DNA of 64,000 nucleotides, from assembly GCA_016718035.1 (NCBI GenBank), contig JADKEK010000006.1, positions 62,001 to 126,000 on the forward strand, written 5' to 3'. The notes below the pieces were generated by a model. That model did not search any database. It had not been told where the DNA came from and saw only the letters and a program-made list of their open reading frames with translations. The first letter of the stretch is position 1, and each line of letters begins with the position of its first letter. Both the position numbers and the translations under genes were made by a program. This DNA is from Bacteroidota bacterium (GTDB lineage Bacteria > Bacteroidota > Bacteroidia > Chitinophagales > BACL12). This document shows positions 1-10,333 of this stretch, piece by piece.

Positions 1-600
1 ACTTTTGGTAGCTTTAAGATTATTCATTAATGCAGAAAAAATTCTGAGTAATGCCCATTCACTGATAAATTTATGGGTATTATCTTCCAACATAATTGGG
101 TTAGAGGCATTGATACTTTTTCTGTTATTGTAGATGCTGTGTAAAACACGAAGGTCGTTTATCCAAATGGCTGACATCAATTTTTCCTGAAAATCGAACT
201 CGCTTTTGGCGACCATTGTTTCGGCTTTTTTTACATTCCTTTCAGCAAGGTCTAAAACACCTCTTAATATTAATGTTCTGTTAATTAAACTCTCTTTAAT
301 CGTGTTGCCGGCATTCAGCGATTCCTGCGCAAGAAACTCCTGCACTAACACCAATAAATCGCTGCATAAATTGCGATAACCTGCATCGCTATACTTGTCG
401 GCTAAAGTTGCATGTATATACAGTTGTTCCTTTGTACTACCTGTAATATCAAATTTTGGATAAAACGGTTGAAGAAATTGATAGAATCTTACAAACTTCT
501 CATTTTTATTGAAATAAGGCGACGCTACAAAATCCCCGAAATCTCGCCATTCTGCCTTGTTGAGCACCTGTAACACCTGCTGCAAATAGGTATTTTCCAT
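1..600 (-). CDS. Hypothetical protein, N-terminal 200 residues (runs off the window)
   Basis: Reading the minus strand from the ATG at 600 gives an open frame of exactly 200 codons that leaves the window at base 1 without a stop. The protein is soluble-looking, helix-rich and charged, with no signal peptide or membrane segment. It begins MENTYLQQVLQVLNKAEW and has an early aromatic stretch (DFGDFVASPYFNKN). I do not recognise a named family; Bacteroidota often carry uncharacterised helical proteins of this style. The neighbour at 829 is divergent, so the 228 bp between them probably holds both promoters. The frame is convincing because it is uninterrupted and codon use matches the neighbours; the function is unknown. 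Confidence 0.75.
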   Translation of the reverse strand, partial: MENTYLQQVLQVLNKAEWRDFGDFVASPYFNKNEKFVRFYQFLQPFYPKFDITGSTKEQLYIHATLADKYSDAGYRNLCSDLLVLVQEFLAQESLNAGNTIKESLINRTLILRGVLDLAERNVKKAETMVAKSEFDFQEKLMSAIWINDLRVLHSIYNNRKSINASNPIMLEDNTHKFISEWALLRIFSALMNNLKATKS

Positions 601-828
601 GCTCAAAATTGCAAATTGTCTGCTACAAAGTCAAAAAAATCTACTGGATTACCTTTTGACGATACCTTCTCTTTGCAACTAAATACTACCAAAAATGAAA
701 CAAGTTTTTTTCAGGACGCTCAATTACATCTCCCAAAAGCATTTTGTAAAGTCTGCTTCATGTTTGGTGGTTAATCAAACAAACCCTTTTTATTCATCCC
801 ATTTTTAAAATTTTTAAAACAAATCAAA

Positions 829-2568
829 ATGAAAAAGCAATTACTTTTATTTGCAGCTGCTTTAATCGCAGGTGCAACAATGGTTAAAGCCCAAACCAAC
901 ACGTATCCGTTAACCGGTAGCGCAGGACTTGGCACAACAACTCCAACTGCTTCGGCATTATTAGACATGACCAGTACCTCTCAAGGATTATTGGCACCGC
1001 GTATGACAAAAGCACAACGTGATGCAATAGCATCCCCTGCTACAGGTTTATTAATTTTCCAAACCAATTCCACACCTGGTTTCTATTATTATACAGGAAC
1101 GTCATGGAATGCAATTTCCACTAAAGGTGCTAACACAAGCCTATCTAATTTGGCTGCAGGTGGAACAGCAATTAATGTAGGTTTAACACCTGCAACAAAC
1201 AACACTATTGATTTAGGTTCAGTAACCAATAACTGGAATGAAGTGTATGTAAACTCTATTAAATTTATGGATGGAACAACACAATCAACTGCAACTGTCG
1301 GCGGTGGCGGTGGAGTAGGTGGAAGTGGAACAACCAATTACCTTCCTAAATTCACAGCTGCATCAACTGTAGGTAACTCTTCAATTCACGATAATAGTGG
1401 CTATGTTGGTATTAATACAACTGCTATGATTGGTTCAGCAAACTTTGTAGCCAAATCAAACAACGTAACCTCATACGGTGGTATGTACATTGATATGGCC
1501 GGAACAAGCGGACGTAAACCATTTTATGGTTATGCAGTAGGTGGTTTAGCAAAAGCTTGGACTTATTATGATGAAGCTACAAGTCAGTTTAGATTATATA
1601 ACGGAGGTGATCAATTTGTAGTAGATAATACCGGTCAAATCGGTATAGGAACACTTACACCGAGTGCAAAATTAAATGTTGAAACAACAGGTACAAGTGC
1701 AGTTATGAAAGTAACTAAACCATGGACAGGTGTTGGTGCTACCAATTTTAATTTAGTTGAAATAAGTAATGCTTACACTTTTGGTTATGGTACTGGCTTA
1801 CAGGCATCAGGTGGTCAAATTGGTGTTAAAGGTGTTGCATCAAACGGAGCTGAAACAGGTTATGGTGTTTACGGTTCAGGATTTGGTGCTGCAGGTACAA
1901 CATACGGCGTTTATGGTACAGCAGGTTCCACAGCGGGTACTTCAATAGGTGTTTATGGTATAGCCACTAGCGGTACTTCCCAATATGCCGGGTATTTTGT
2001 TGGCCGTGGATATTTTTCAGGAAGTTTAGGTATAGGCACATCAACTCCTGACGTGAAACTACATATAGAAGGTGGTACTGATGCTGAATTAGCATCCGGT
2101 GGCTTTGGAGTTTTTGGTTCTACAACTAGCTTAAATATTGCTATGGACAATAACGAAATTATGGCACGCAATAATGGTGCTGCATCAACATTATTTTTAA
2201 ATAATGATGGTGGTAATATCACTATGTGTGATGCAAGTGGAAGTGTTATGATTGGTACTGCAGTTCCTGCTACCGGTTATTTGTTATCTGTAGATGGTAA
2301 AGTAATGTGTGAAGAATTAAAAGTGCAAATGAGCGGCAGCTGGCCGGATTATGTTTTTGCTGATGACTATACATTACCAACCTTGTATGAATTAGAAGCA
2401 AGTATTAAACAAAATAAACATTTACCTGGTATTCCTTCAGCAGCTGTTGTTGAAGCAGAAGGTATTGAAGTAGGCGCGATGCAAGTTCAAATGATGGAAA
2501 AAATTGAAGAACTCACTTTATACATCATCGAACTGCAAAAACAAATTGATGCATTAAAAGCAGAATAA
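829..2568 (+). CDS. Exported tail-fibre-like repeat protein with C-terminal coiled coil
   Basis: 579 residues. A clear signal peptide (MKKQLLLFAAALIAGATMVKAQ) is followed by a Bacteroidota-typical segment near residues 35-70 (SALLDMTSTSQGLLAPRMT, then AQRDAI). Next comes a long Gly/Thr/Ser-rich region with repeated GIGT-TP-KL motifs and, around residues 340-390, tandem GVYG units resembling trimeric adhesin or phage tail-fibre stalks. The last ~100 residues contain an ELEASIKQNKHLPGIPSA-type segment, as found before the terminal helix of many such proteins, then a coiled coil (MQVQMMEKIEELTLYIIELQ). There is no T9SS sorting domain. It lies 28 bp upstream of a secreted M4 protease and may be co-transcribed with it. 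A surface-fibre role is inferred; no phage genes are nearby. Confidence 0.85.
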   Translation: MKKQLLLFAAALIAGATMVKAQTNTYPLTGSAGLGTTTPTASALLDMTSTSQGLLAPRMTKAQRDAIASPATGLLIFQTNSTPGFYYYTGTSWNAISTKGANTSLSNLAAGGTAINVGLTPATNNTIDLGSVTNNWNEVYVNSIKFMDGTTQSTATVGGGGGVGGSGTTNYLPKFTAASTVGNSSIHDNSGYVGINTTAMIGSANFVAKSNNVTSYGGMYIDMAGTSGRKPFYGYAVGGLAKAWTYYDEATSQFRLYNGGDQFVVDNTGQIGIGTLTPSAKLNVETTGTSAVMKVTKPWTGVGATNFNLVEISNAYTFGYGTGLQASGGQIGVKGVASNGAETGYGVYGSGFGAAGTTYGVYGTAGSTAGTSIGVYGIATSGTSQYAGYFVGRGYFSGSLGIGTSTPDVKLHIEGGTDAELASGGFGVFGSTTSLNIAMDNNEIMARNNGAASTLFLNNDGGNITMCDASGSVMIGTAVPATGYLLSVDGKVMCEELKVQMSGSWPDYVFADDYTLPTLYELEASIKQNKHLPGIPSAAVVEAEGIEVGAMQVQMMEKIEELTLYIIELQKQIDALKAE

Positions 2569-2596
2569 TTTTTTATTACAATTTAAATTAAAAATT

Positions 2597-4897
2597 ATGA
2601 AAAAATGGAAACTGCTTTTTATCGGTTTGCTGCTAGGGGCTCCGCAACTGATAATAGCACAAAATAAAGCCCTGCCGGTGCATGTTGAAAATAAATATCA
2701 ACAAGCTATTAAACCCGGTGCATCGCCTGCCTGGATTGAATTCAGGAAAGAGGCTGAATATACTGCAGAAACAGTATTTACTGCAGCTCCTGATTTATTA
2801 GGAATCAGCAACCGCGATGAATTAAAATTAATGAAAGTGAATACCGATAAAGCCGGTAATAAACACTTCAAATTTGCACAGTTTTATAATGGCGTTCGTG
2901 TAGAAGGTGTTGAACACATGTCGCATGAAAGAAATGGTAAACTACATTTAATCAATGGTAATTTTATTCCTGGATTAAATATTAATACCACAGCAATGGT
3001 AAGTGAGACAGAAGCCATTGAAAAAGTTCTTGCAGCAAACCCGGCGCAAATATATTTATGGGAAGATGAACAAGCAGAACAATCATTTAAAAAGAAAAAA
3101 AATGACGCCAATGCTACGTTATATCCTACTCCTGAATTACTGATTGCAAAAATAAATCCGAAAGGACCTGAGACTGCAGATAATTACACGCTTGTTTACC
3201 GAATGTATGTTTTTGCCAAAGTACCTGACATTGCGAAATATGTATATGTTAATGCCAACACAGGTGAGATATTACGTGAGCGTAGTTTAGAGCATTCTTG
3301 TAACTCAACAACAGTTGAAACTACATTTAATGGCGCACAACTCATGTATACTGATTTTCGTGATGAAACTTGCACTTACGGAACAGATGGATTTGACTAT
3401 TACTCTGTGAACGATTGCAATGCCGGCTCTGAAATACGTAGCAATTACAGAAATGATGACGGGGATGATGACTTAGTATGCGATAGTGATAATGATTGGG
3501 CATGGGTTGAGTTTAGTGGCAGTGGACTAATGACAATGACATCACTTTGGGCAGTATCTGAGGCATTTAAATACTATGATATTGTGCACGGCCATGAAAG
3601 TTTTGATGGTACTGATGGGTTAATTGATTTATTTAGCAATAAAGTATACACTAACGATGCCGATGAAGAGTATTGCACCAATGCAAATTTTACATCTATT
3701 TTGGACAATATCTATTTTGGTGCAGGTAATGATTGCATTCCCGGCACAACTGATGATTATAATACATTAGATATTGCAGGTCATGAATTTATGCACGGGA
3801 TCATCGAATATGCACATTTTGATGCCCTTGATTATTATGCTGAAAGTGGAGCTCTAAACGAATCGTTTGCCGATATTTTTGGGGAAATGGTTGAATACTG
3901 GATTGAAGGCGGCGACTCTGTGCTCTATTTACTGGCAAACGACCGAGGTACTTTACGCTCAATGCGCGATCCCAATGATTACGGAGACCCCGACACTTAT
4001 GTTGGAGATAATTGGGCTCCAGTTGATGGTGATGACGAAGGTGGTGTGCATACTAACAGTGGTGTTCAAAACTTTATGTTTTACCTGCTAAGCGAAGGCG
4101 GTTCAGGTGTTAACGATTACGGTGTAGAATACACTGTTGAAGGAATTGGTCACGACAAAGCCCAAGATATTGCATGGGGAGCCATGATGGATTATTTAAA
4201 TGCAGCTGATGGTTATATCACCGCTCGCAATGCTTGGATTCAATCAGCAATCGATTTGTTCGGAAGTTGCTCGCAGGAAGTGATTTCTGTTGGTCAGGCT
4301 TGGCAAGCTGTTGGTGTAACCTTTTTTACCGGCTTTGATGTAGCTTCAGTATGTGGAACCTATACAGGAATTGGAACAGTTGATGCTACTTATGGTATAG
4401 AAAATTCAACAGTGGTATTTAGTACATTTGTTTCTGATTGCACCACTACTATTAATCCTTTTGCAATTATTAATTTCGAATCAGGTTATTACATCACCTT
4501 AAATCCGGGTTTTGAGGCAAAAGCGAATTCAACCTTTATTGCGTTTATAGATGAATGTGAAATTTCAGAATACGATCCGGGTGATTTACGTTATGCTCAT
4601 AATATTGAAACTCCTGAAAATGAACAGGCCGAAGTATTAAGTGGATTTAATATTTTCCCTGTTCCGGCAAGTAGTCTTGTTACCATTGAATTTACAATCC
4701 CTGCTACTTCCAATACAAATTTGTTCATCACAGATTTGTCCGGTAGAGTAGTAGCTAACCTAATGGAAAATCAAACACTTCCTTCAGGTAATCAAACTAT
4801 CGAATTCGATGTTCAAAATTTACCTTCCGGCATTTATATGGCCATTATTAAAACAAGTGAAGGCATGCAAACAACTAAATTTGTTGTTCAACACTAA
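2597..4897 (+). CDS. Secreted M4 (thermolysin-like) zinc metalloprotease with T9SS sorting domain
   Basis: 766 residues: signal peptide (~1-21), an FTP/PepSY-type propeptide region (~60-230), an M4 peptidase domain and a C-terminal sorting domain. The zinc site is explicit: H396-E397-F-M-H400, with third ligand E422 in GALNESFADIFGE. Downstream, GGVHTNSGVQNFMFY matches the M4 substrate-cleft motif around Asn, and GHDKAQDIAWGAM follows. Residues ~690-766 form a T9SS type A CTD (FNIFPVPASS ... LPSGIYMAII ... TTKFVVQH), so the enzyme should cross the outer membrane through the type IX system. It probably degrades extracellular protein or peptides. The propeptide indicates secretion as a zymogen. 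Confidence 0.95.
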   Translation: MKKWKLLFIGLLLGAPQLIIAQNKALPVHVENKYQQAIKPGASPAWIEFRKEAEYTAETVFTAAPDLLGISNRDELKLMKVNTDKAGNKHFKFAQFYNGVRVEGVEHMSHERNGKLHLINGNFIPGLNINTTAMVSETEAIEKVLAANPAQIYLWEDEQAEQSFKKKKNDANATLYPTPELLIAKINPKGPETADNYTLVYRMYVFAKVPDIAKYVYVNANTGEILRERSLEHSCNSTTVETTFNGAQLMYTDFRDETCTYGTDGFDYYSVNDCNAGSEIRSNYRNDDGDDDLVCDSDNDWAWVEFSGSGLMTMTSLWAVSEAFKYYDIVHGHESFDGTDGLIDLFSNKVYTNDADEEYCTNANFTSILDNIYFGAGNDCIPGTTDDYNTLDIAGHEFMHGIIEYAHFDALDYYAESGALNESFADIFGEMVEYWIEGGDSVLYLLANDRGTLRSMRDPNDYGDPDTYVGDNWAPVDGDDEGGVHTNSGVQNFMFYLLSEGGSGVNDYGVEYTVEGIGHDKAQDIAWGAMMDYLNAADGYITARNAWIQSAIDLFGSCSQEVISVGQAWQAVGVTFFTGFDVASVCGTYTGIGTVDATYGIENSTVVFSTFVSDCTTTINPFAIINFESGYYITLNPGFEAKANSTFIAFIDECEISEYDPGDLRYAHNIETPENEQAEVLSGFNIFPVPASSLVTIEFTIPATSNTNLFITDLSGRVVANLMENQTLPSGNQTIEFDVQNLPSGIYMAIIKTSEGMQTTKFVVQH

Positions 4898-4925
4898 GGT
4901 TTTATTTATCGGTAGTAAATAAAAT

Positions 4926-4954
4926 AAGGCCGCATTCGTTATGAGTGCGGCCTT
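4926..4954. terminator. Bidirectional hairpin between convergent genes
   Basis: A 12-bp stem (AAGGCCGCATTC pairing with GAGTGCGGCCTT, one G-U) encloses a 5-nt loop and is followed by a T-rich stretch. It sits between the converging ends of the M4 protease (4897) and the oligopeptidase gene (4980), so it can end transcription in both directions. Confidence 0.8.
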
Positions 4955-4979
4955 TATTTATTTATCGGTTGTAAATTAT

Positions 4980-7097
4980 TTATTTTGTTACCCCTAAACA
5001 ATGTAACATAAAGGTATACATAAATGCAGTTTCATTTAAACTCTCATAACGGCCTGACTGCCCGCCATGTCCTGCATCAAGATTGATCTTAAATAATAAT
5101 AAATTATTATCCGTTTTAGTTGCACGTAATTTTGCTACCCATTTTGCTGGTTCAAAATATTGTACCTGACTATCGTTAAATCCTGTTGTAACCAACATGT
5201 TTGGATAATTTTTCGCTTCAACATTATCATACGGTGAATAACTCATCATATAATCATATTCTGCTTTGTTTTTTGGATTACCCCATTCTAACCATTCAAA
5301 TGTAGTTAATGGAATGGTTTCATCTTCCATAGTAGTAATTACATCCACAAAAGGCACATCAGCAATAATACCTAAATATAATTCCGGTGCCATATTCGAA
5401 ACAGCACCCATTAATAAACCACCGGCACTACCGCCATTCGCAAACAATTTTTGTTTCCCTACATAACCTTCCTGAATTAAATATTTACTACAATCGATAA
5501 AGTCATAAAACGAATTTTTTTTGTTCATCATTTTACCTTCATCATACCATGAACCACCCATTTCCTGACCACCACGAATATGCGTATTGGCATACACAAA
5601 TCCTCTGTCCATTAAACTCAAAATATTGCTGTCGAAATAATCTTCGTTGCTATATCCATAAGCACCATATCCATAAATATAACCCGGTGCGCTGCCATCT
5701 TTTTTAAAGGTATCTTTTTTATAGGCTATAGTCATTGGTACCTTTTTACCATCGCGTGCAGTTACCATAATACGTTCTGTTACATATTGCGATTTATCAT
5801 ATCCACTCGGAATAATATCTTGCTTTAATATTTTTTTTGCTTTTGTAGTTACATTATATTCATATGTTGAATAAGGTGTAATAAGCGAAGAATAAACAAA
5901 TCGTATATCATTGGTATTTGGGTCAGGATTATATCCTAATGTAGCATAATAAGCAGGTTCGTCAAATTTGATATAATCGTTTTGGCCATTCGGAGAAATT
6001 ACACGCAGTGTGGTTAAACCATTTGTACTTTCCTGTGCAATAAAATAATCTTTAAAAAATTCTACCGTTTCTAAAAATACATTGTCCCTCGCAGGAATAA
6101 TATCTGTCCAATTTTCTTTAGCCGGCGCTGCAATTTTAGTTTTACACAAACGGTAATTTTTTGCCTGATAATTTGTTCTTACTACAAACTCATCACCTTT
6201 AATATGGTCAACAGTATAATAATGGTCGGTACTCATTGGTTCAATAGTAGTAAATACATCCGGTTGATTGGCTTTTGTATATTTAATAATTCCTGCATCG
6301 GTTCTGCTGGCAAACGCAAAAATGTATTCTTTACTTCTGCTTTCATATGCATATAAATCTAGCGTTTGATCATCCTCTTGTAACAACACCACATCATTTT
6401 TAGCTTTATCACCAATCACATGTTTTTTAATTTGATAAACACGTAATGTTTCTTTGTCCGGAACACCATAAACAAGCGATTTATTATCAGTGGTCCAAAT
6501 ACAGCCATTTCTGGTATCTTTAATTTCATCTTTTAGCCATTCACCCGTGCTGAGGTCTTTGATTTTGATCGTATAAAAATTTCTACCTGCAACATCCATT
6601 ATTACAGCAGCCATTTTGTGGTCATGACTCATTTCTATATAAAAACTTAAATACTCATTGCCAGCAGCTAAGTCATTTCCATTAACAATAATCTCCTCTG
6701 CTGCAGTCAGGTCACCCTTTTTCCTGCAATAGATGGCATACTCACCACCTTTTTCATACCTGGAATAATAGTAATATTCCCCCAATTTATAAGGAACGCT
6801 GCTTTCATCCTCCTCTATACGACCCACCAATTCTTTAAAAATCTGCTCCTGAAGTGCTTTGGTTGGTTCCATTATGGCGCCCAGGTAAGCATTTTCTGCT
6901 TTGAGGTGTTCCATCACCTTAGGGTTCTCGCGTTCCTTCATCCAATAGTAAGGGTCTTGCCTAGGCCCTTGTGAACCTTTGATTTCATAGGGAATTTTTT
7001 CAGCCACAGGTGCAACGGGTGCCTGGGTTTGAGCCAATGCCGCTGCTGCCGAACCAGCTAAAAACAGCATGCTGAGAATGAATTTTTGCTTTTTCAT
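4980..7097 (-). CDS. S9 prolyl oligopeptidase family serine peptidase, oligopeptidase B-like
   Basis: 705 residues from the ATG at 7097, chosen because it opens a clean signal peptide (MKKQKFILSMLFLAGSAAAA then LAQ); the open frame extends 19 codons further upstream without secretion logic. The mature protein has a PYEIKGSQGPRQDPYYWMKE start typical of the family, a seven-bladed propeller region to ~residue 410, then an alpha/beta hydrolase domain. The nucleophile elbow GGSAGG places Ser557. The catalytic Asp is likely in TTGFNDSQV and the His in DAGHGGQSGRYE. The family cleaves short peptides, often after Arg/Lys. The signal peptide suggests a periplasmic enzyme. It is divergent from a SusC gene. 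Confidence 0.93.
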   Translation of the reverse strand: MKKQKFILSMLFLAGSAAAALAQTQAPVAPVAEKIPYEIKGSQGPRQDPYYWMKERENPKVMEHLKAENAYLGAIMEPTKALQEQIFKELVGRIEEDESSVPYKLGEYYYYSRYEKGGEYAIYCRKKGDLTAAEEIIVNGNDLAAGNEYLSFYIEMSHDHKMAAVIMDVAGRNFYTIKIKDLSTGEWLKDEIKDTRNGCIWTTDNKSLVYGVPDKETLRVYQIKKHVIGDKAKNDVVLLQEDDQTLDLYAYESRSKEYIFAFASRTDAGIIKYTKANQPDVFTTIEPMSTDHYYTVDHIKGDEFVVRTNYQAKNYRLCKTKIAAPAKENWTDIIPARDNVFLETVEFFKDYFIAQESTNGLTTLRVISPNGQNDYIKFDEPAYYATLGYNPDPNTNDIRFVYSSLITPYSTYEYNVTTKAKKILKQDIIPSGYDKSQYVTERIMVTARDGKKVPMTIAYKKDTFKKDGSAPGYIYGYGAYGYSNEDYFDSNILSLMDRGFVYANTHIRGGQEMGGSWYDEGKMMNKKNSFYDFIDCSKYLIQEGYVGKQKLFANGGSAGGLLMGAVSNMAPELYLGIIADVPFVDVITTMEDETIPLTTFEWLEWGNPKNKAEYDYMMSYSPYDNVEAKNYPNMLVTTGFNDSQVQYFEPAKWVAKLRATKTDNNLLLFKINLDAGHGGQSGRYESLNETAFMYTFMLHCLGVTK

Positions 7098-7226
7098 GGT
7101 CGAAATATACAGATTTGGTGACATAACATTTGCCAACCATGTCACAAAAGGCATATTTTTTTTACGAAATTGTTTTTAATGTTATGCTGAAATGCTTTAC
7201 TTTAGCGACCTACTAAACCTAAAACT

Positions 7227-10200
7227 ATGCGGAAATATCTACTCCTGATTATGATTTCCTTCGTCTCCATGCAGCTTTTCGGGCAGGGAAGGACTATAAC
7301 AGGTAAAATTACAGATGCAGACAATGGCGAATACATGCCAGGTGTAACCATTTTGCAGGAAGGCACCCAAAATGGCACAATTAGCGATTTTGACGGTAAA
7401 TACACCATCAATGTCCCTGAAAGTGGCGCTACACTTGTTTTTTCATTTGTTGGTTATGAAACCCAAAAAATCACACTCGGCGAGAAGAATGTGGTTTACG
7501 TGAGCTTAAAAATGTCACAAGAAATACTTGAAGAGGTAGTTGTTGTGGGCTATGGAACGGAGGTGAAAACCAAAGTAACAGGTAGTATATCAGAAATTAA
7601 AGCCGATGAAATCGCCTTAACTCCGGTATCCACAGTTGAACAAACCTTACAAGGTCGTGCTGCCGGTTTATTTATCGAATCAAATAACGGTAAAGTTGGT
7701 GGTGATGTAAAAATTCGCATCAGAGGTTCATCATCAATTAATGCAAGTAACCAGCCTTTAATTATTGTAGATGGTATTCCAATTAATACAGTAGCAATTA
7801 ACGATTACTTTAACGTATATCTCAATCCATTAAATGATATCGATTTTAATGATATTGCCAGTGTGGAAGTTTTAAAAGATGCATCAGCAAGTGCCATTTA
7901 TGGTTCACGTGCTGCTAACGGTGTATTAATTATTACTACTAAACGCGGTAAAGAAGGTAAAGCAAAAATAACTTTAGATTATCAGCAAGGCTTTAGTGAG
8001 CCAACTCGTTTACGCGAGTTTTTAAATGCTGAAGAATATATCGACTATTTCACACAGGCTGCAATTAATGCCGGTGAATATGATTTTGCAAATGGCTTAA
8101 GTGGCTATGCAACTGTTGAAGAAGCAGTGGAAGATTATATTGGTGATGTAGAAAAGAAATTTGACCGTTTAGCCGGACATACAGATTGGAGAGGAGATTA
8201 TGCCAATACTGACTGGCAATCACTTGCTTTCCAAAAAGCGATTTCAAGTATGCTCGATTTATCTATTTCGGGCGGAACTGAAAAAATGCAATATTTTACC
8301 AGCGTTGGTTATTCCTATCAGGATGGTATCATGATAGGTAATCACGGTGACCGCTTTAATATTTTAAATAATATTGATGCACAGCTTACCGAAAAATTGA
8401 AAATGAGCTTAAACCTTAACTTAAGCCGTTCTATTAATAACGATATACCGGACGACAATTCATTTTCAACACCATTACAAATGGTTGCTCAATCGCCTAT
8501 TACTCCACCAAAAGATACAACTGGTGAATATTATAATACACCTACAACTTTGTATTATAATCCTTTAATTGAACAAGACAATGTGTTTTTTGAAAGTACT
8601 ACTTTCCGCACACTTTCAAATATTGCCGCTGAATATCAATTAATTCCTTCATTGGCTATTCGTGGTGAATTTGGTGGTGATATTACCAATCACTATCAGG
8701 AACGTTTTTATGGAAGCAAAAGTGAAGTAGGGTTATCAGTTGGAGGTTATGCTACAAATTATAATGCAACCGTACAATATTTGAATACTAAGTTGTTGTT
8801 GATTTACGATAAACAAATCGAGAAACATTCAATTGGTGCAACCGGTGGTATGGAATATAATAAATATGATGATAACTACAATTATGTTGAAGGTCAGGGC
8901 TTCCCTAATGATAAATTACAAACCTTAGCCAGCGCAGCAGAAATTGTTGCAGGAACTTCAGTTGATTCTTACTATCGTTTCTTATCTTATTTTGCACGTG
9001 CAACTTACGATTATGATACTCGTTATTTATTAAATATTACTGTTCGTGCCGATGGTTCTTCCCGTTTTGGTGAAGAAAATCGTTATGGCGTTTTCCCTTC
9101 AGCATCTGTTGGTTGGGTAATGTCAAATGAAGCATTTTTAAAAGGCAGCGAAAAAGTGAGTTTATTAAAATTACGCGCCAGCTACGGTTTAACAGGTAAT
9201 GCCGGCATTGGTAATTTTGATTACAAAGGACTTTACGGTATTGGTTCTTATGCCGGTACTTCTTCTTTATTTCCTTCATCAATTGCCAACCCTGCTTTAA
9301 CTTGGGAAAAAACTGCGCAATTAGATATTGGTTTTGACTTCGGTTTTTATAACGACCGCATTTCGGGTGAATTAGATTATTATATTAAAAATACTACCGA
9401 TTTATTGTTAGATGTTCCGGTTCCTGCAACAACAGGTTATGCGGTGCAAACACAAAATGTGGGTAGCCTCGAAAATAAAGGTTACGAGATTGTAATTAAT
9501 ACGCAAAACTTTATCGGCGATTTTTCTTGGAGCACCAGCTTTAACTTTTCGGTAAATAAAAATAAAATCCTCGAATTGGCAGATGGTCAGGAGTTGATAG
9601 ATTTAGGTGGTAGCGACTTTATGAATGTAATTATGGTAGGCCAGCCACTCGGCGTATTTTATGGTGCTGAATATGCAGGTGTTGATCCTGATAACGGTGA
9701 TGGTTTATTTTATGTAAACGAAACCGAAGGCAGTGATGAAACTACTACCGATTTTAACCTTGCTAATTATGTAGTAATTGGTGACCCGAATCCTGATTTC
9801 ATTTCCGGTATTACAAACAACTTTGCGTATAAAAATATTTCATTAGATGTTACATTACAAAGTGTTTATGGCAACGATGTAAACTTACAAGGTGATTATT
9901 GGATGAGCTCAAATGCCAGCCAGTATGATAACCAAACAATTGACCAGTTAGATGCATGGCAAAACCCTGGTGATGAGACTGACATTCCTGAAAATCGTTT
10001 GTTGTTTGCAAATGGCACAGAATCGCGCTCAAGCCGCTATTTATCTGACGCATCTTACTTACGTGTTAAAACAGTTACATTAAGTTTCTCATTCCCAAAA
10101 CGATTAACAGAAAAAATGAATATGTCGTCACTGAGATTATATACCTCAGCGTATAACTTATTTACATTTACTAATTACACCGGCTGGGACCCTGAAGTTT

Positions 10201-10298
10201 CAACAGATTCGTTTACTGATAATGTGTATTATGGTATTGATTTTTACAGTGCACCTCAACCTAAAACAGTTGTATTTGGTGTAAGTATTGCACTTTAA
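7227..10298 (+). CDS. SusC/RagA-family TonB-linked outer-membrane transporter
   Basis: 1023 residues. Signal peptide (MRKYLLLIMISFVSMQLFGQ), then a carboxypeptidase-D-like N-terminal domain (~22-110: TITGKITDADNGEYMPGV ... GTISDFDGKYTI), then the SusC signature EEVVVVGYGTE. The plug domain (~115-235) includes RIRGSSSINASNQPLIIVDG and SVEVLKDASASAIYGSRAAN. The rest is a large beta-barrel ending in an aromatic-rich C-terminus. It imports a bulky nutrient across the outer membrane using TonB energy, with the lipoprotein encoded 35 bp downstream as lid. Substrate is not evident: there is no glycoside hydrolase nearby, but a periplasmic oligopeptidase is divergently encoded, so peptides are possible. 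There is no adjacent anti-sigma or ECF sigma gene. Confidence 0.96.
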   Translation: MRKYLLLIMISFVSMQLFGQGRTITGKITDADNGEYMPGVTILQEGTQNGTISDFDGKYTINVPESGATLVFSFVGYETQKITLGEKNVVYVSLKMSQEILEEVVVVGYGTEVKTKVTGSISEIKADEIALTPVSTVEQTLQGRAAGLFIESNNGKVGGDVKIRIRGSSSINASNQPLIIVDGIPINTVAINDYFNVYLNPLNDIDFNDIASVEVLKDASASAIYGSRAANGVLIITTKRGKEGKAKITLDYQQGFSEPTRLREFLNAEEYIDYFTQAAINAGEYDFANGLSGYATVEEAVEDYIGDVEKKFDRLAGHTDWRGDYANTDWQSLAFQKAISSMLDLSISGGTEKMQYFTSVGYSYQDGIMIGNHGDRFNILNNIDAQLTEKLKMSLNLNLSRSINNDIPDDNSFSTPLQMVAQSPITPPKDTTGEYYNTPTTLYYNPLIEQDNVFFESTTFRTLSNIAAEYQLIPSLAIRGEFGGDITNHYQERFYGSKSEVGLSVGGYATNYNATVQYLNTKLLLIYDKQIEKHSIGATGGMEYNKYDDNYNYVEGQGFPNDKLQTLASAAEIVAGTSVDSYYRFLSYFARATYDYDTRYLLNITVRADGSSRFGEENRYGVFPSASVGWVMSNEAFLKGSEKVSLLKLRASYGLTGNAGIGNFDYKGLYGIGSYAGTSSLFPSSIANPALTWEKTAQLDIGFDFGFYNDRISGELDYYIKNTTDLLLDVPVPATTGYAVQTQNVGSLENKGYEIVINTQNFIGDFSWSTSFNFSVNKNKILELADGQELIDLGGSDFMNVIMVGQPLGVFYGAEYAGVDPDNGDGLFYVNETEGSDETTTDFNLANYVVIGDPNPDFISGITNNFAYKNISLDVTLQSVYGNDVNLQGDYWMSSNASQYDNQTIDQLDAWQNPGDETDIPENRLLFANGTESRSSRYLSDASYLRVKTVTLSFSFPKRLTEKMNMSSLRLYTSAYNLFTFTNYTGWDPEVSTDSFTDNVYYGIDFYSAPQPKTVVFGVSIAL

Positions 10299-10333
10299 TT
10301 AATTAACCGAATTGTAATTTAAAAACAATAATC

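Noticed and set aside
1089..2222. Minus-strand open frames of 82 and 89 codons inside the 829-2568 gene.
   Set aside because: They are shadows of the repetitive Gly/Thr-rich coding sequence, with Pro-rich low-complexity translations and no initiation context.
829..2568. Possible prophage tail-fibre gene.
   Set aside because: It has a signal peptide and no phage structural, lysis or integrase genes nearby; such proteins are common chromosomal exports in Bacteroidota.
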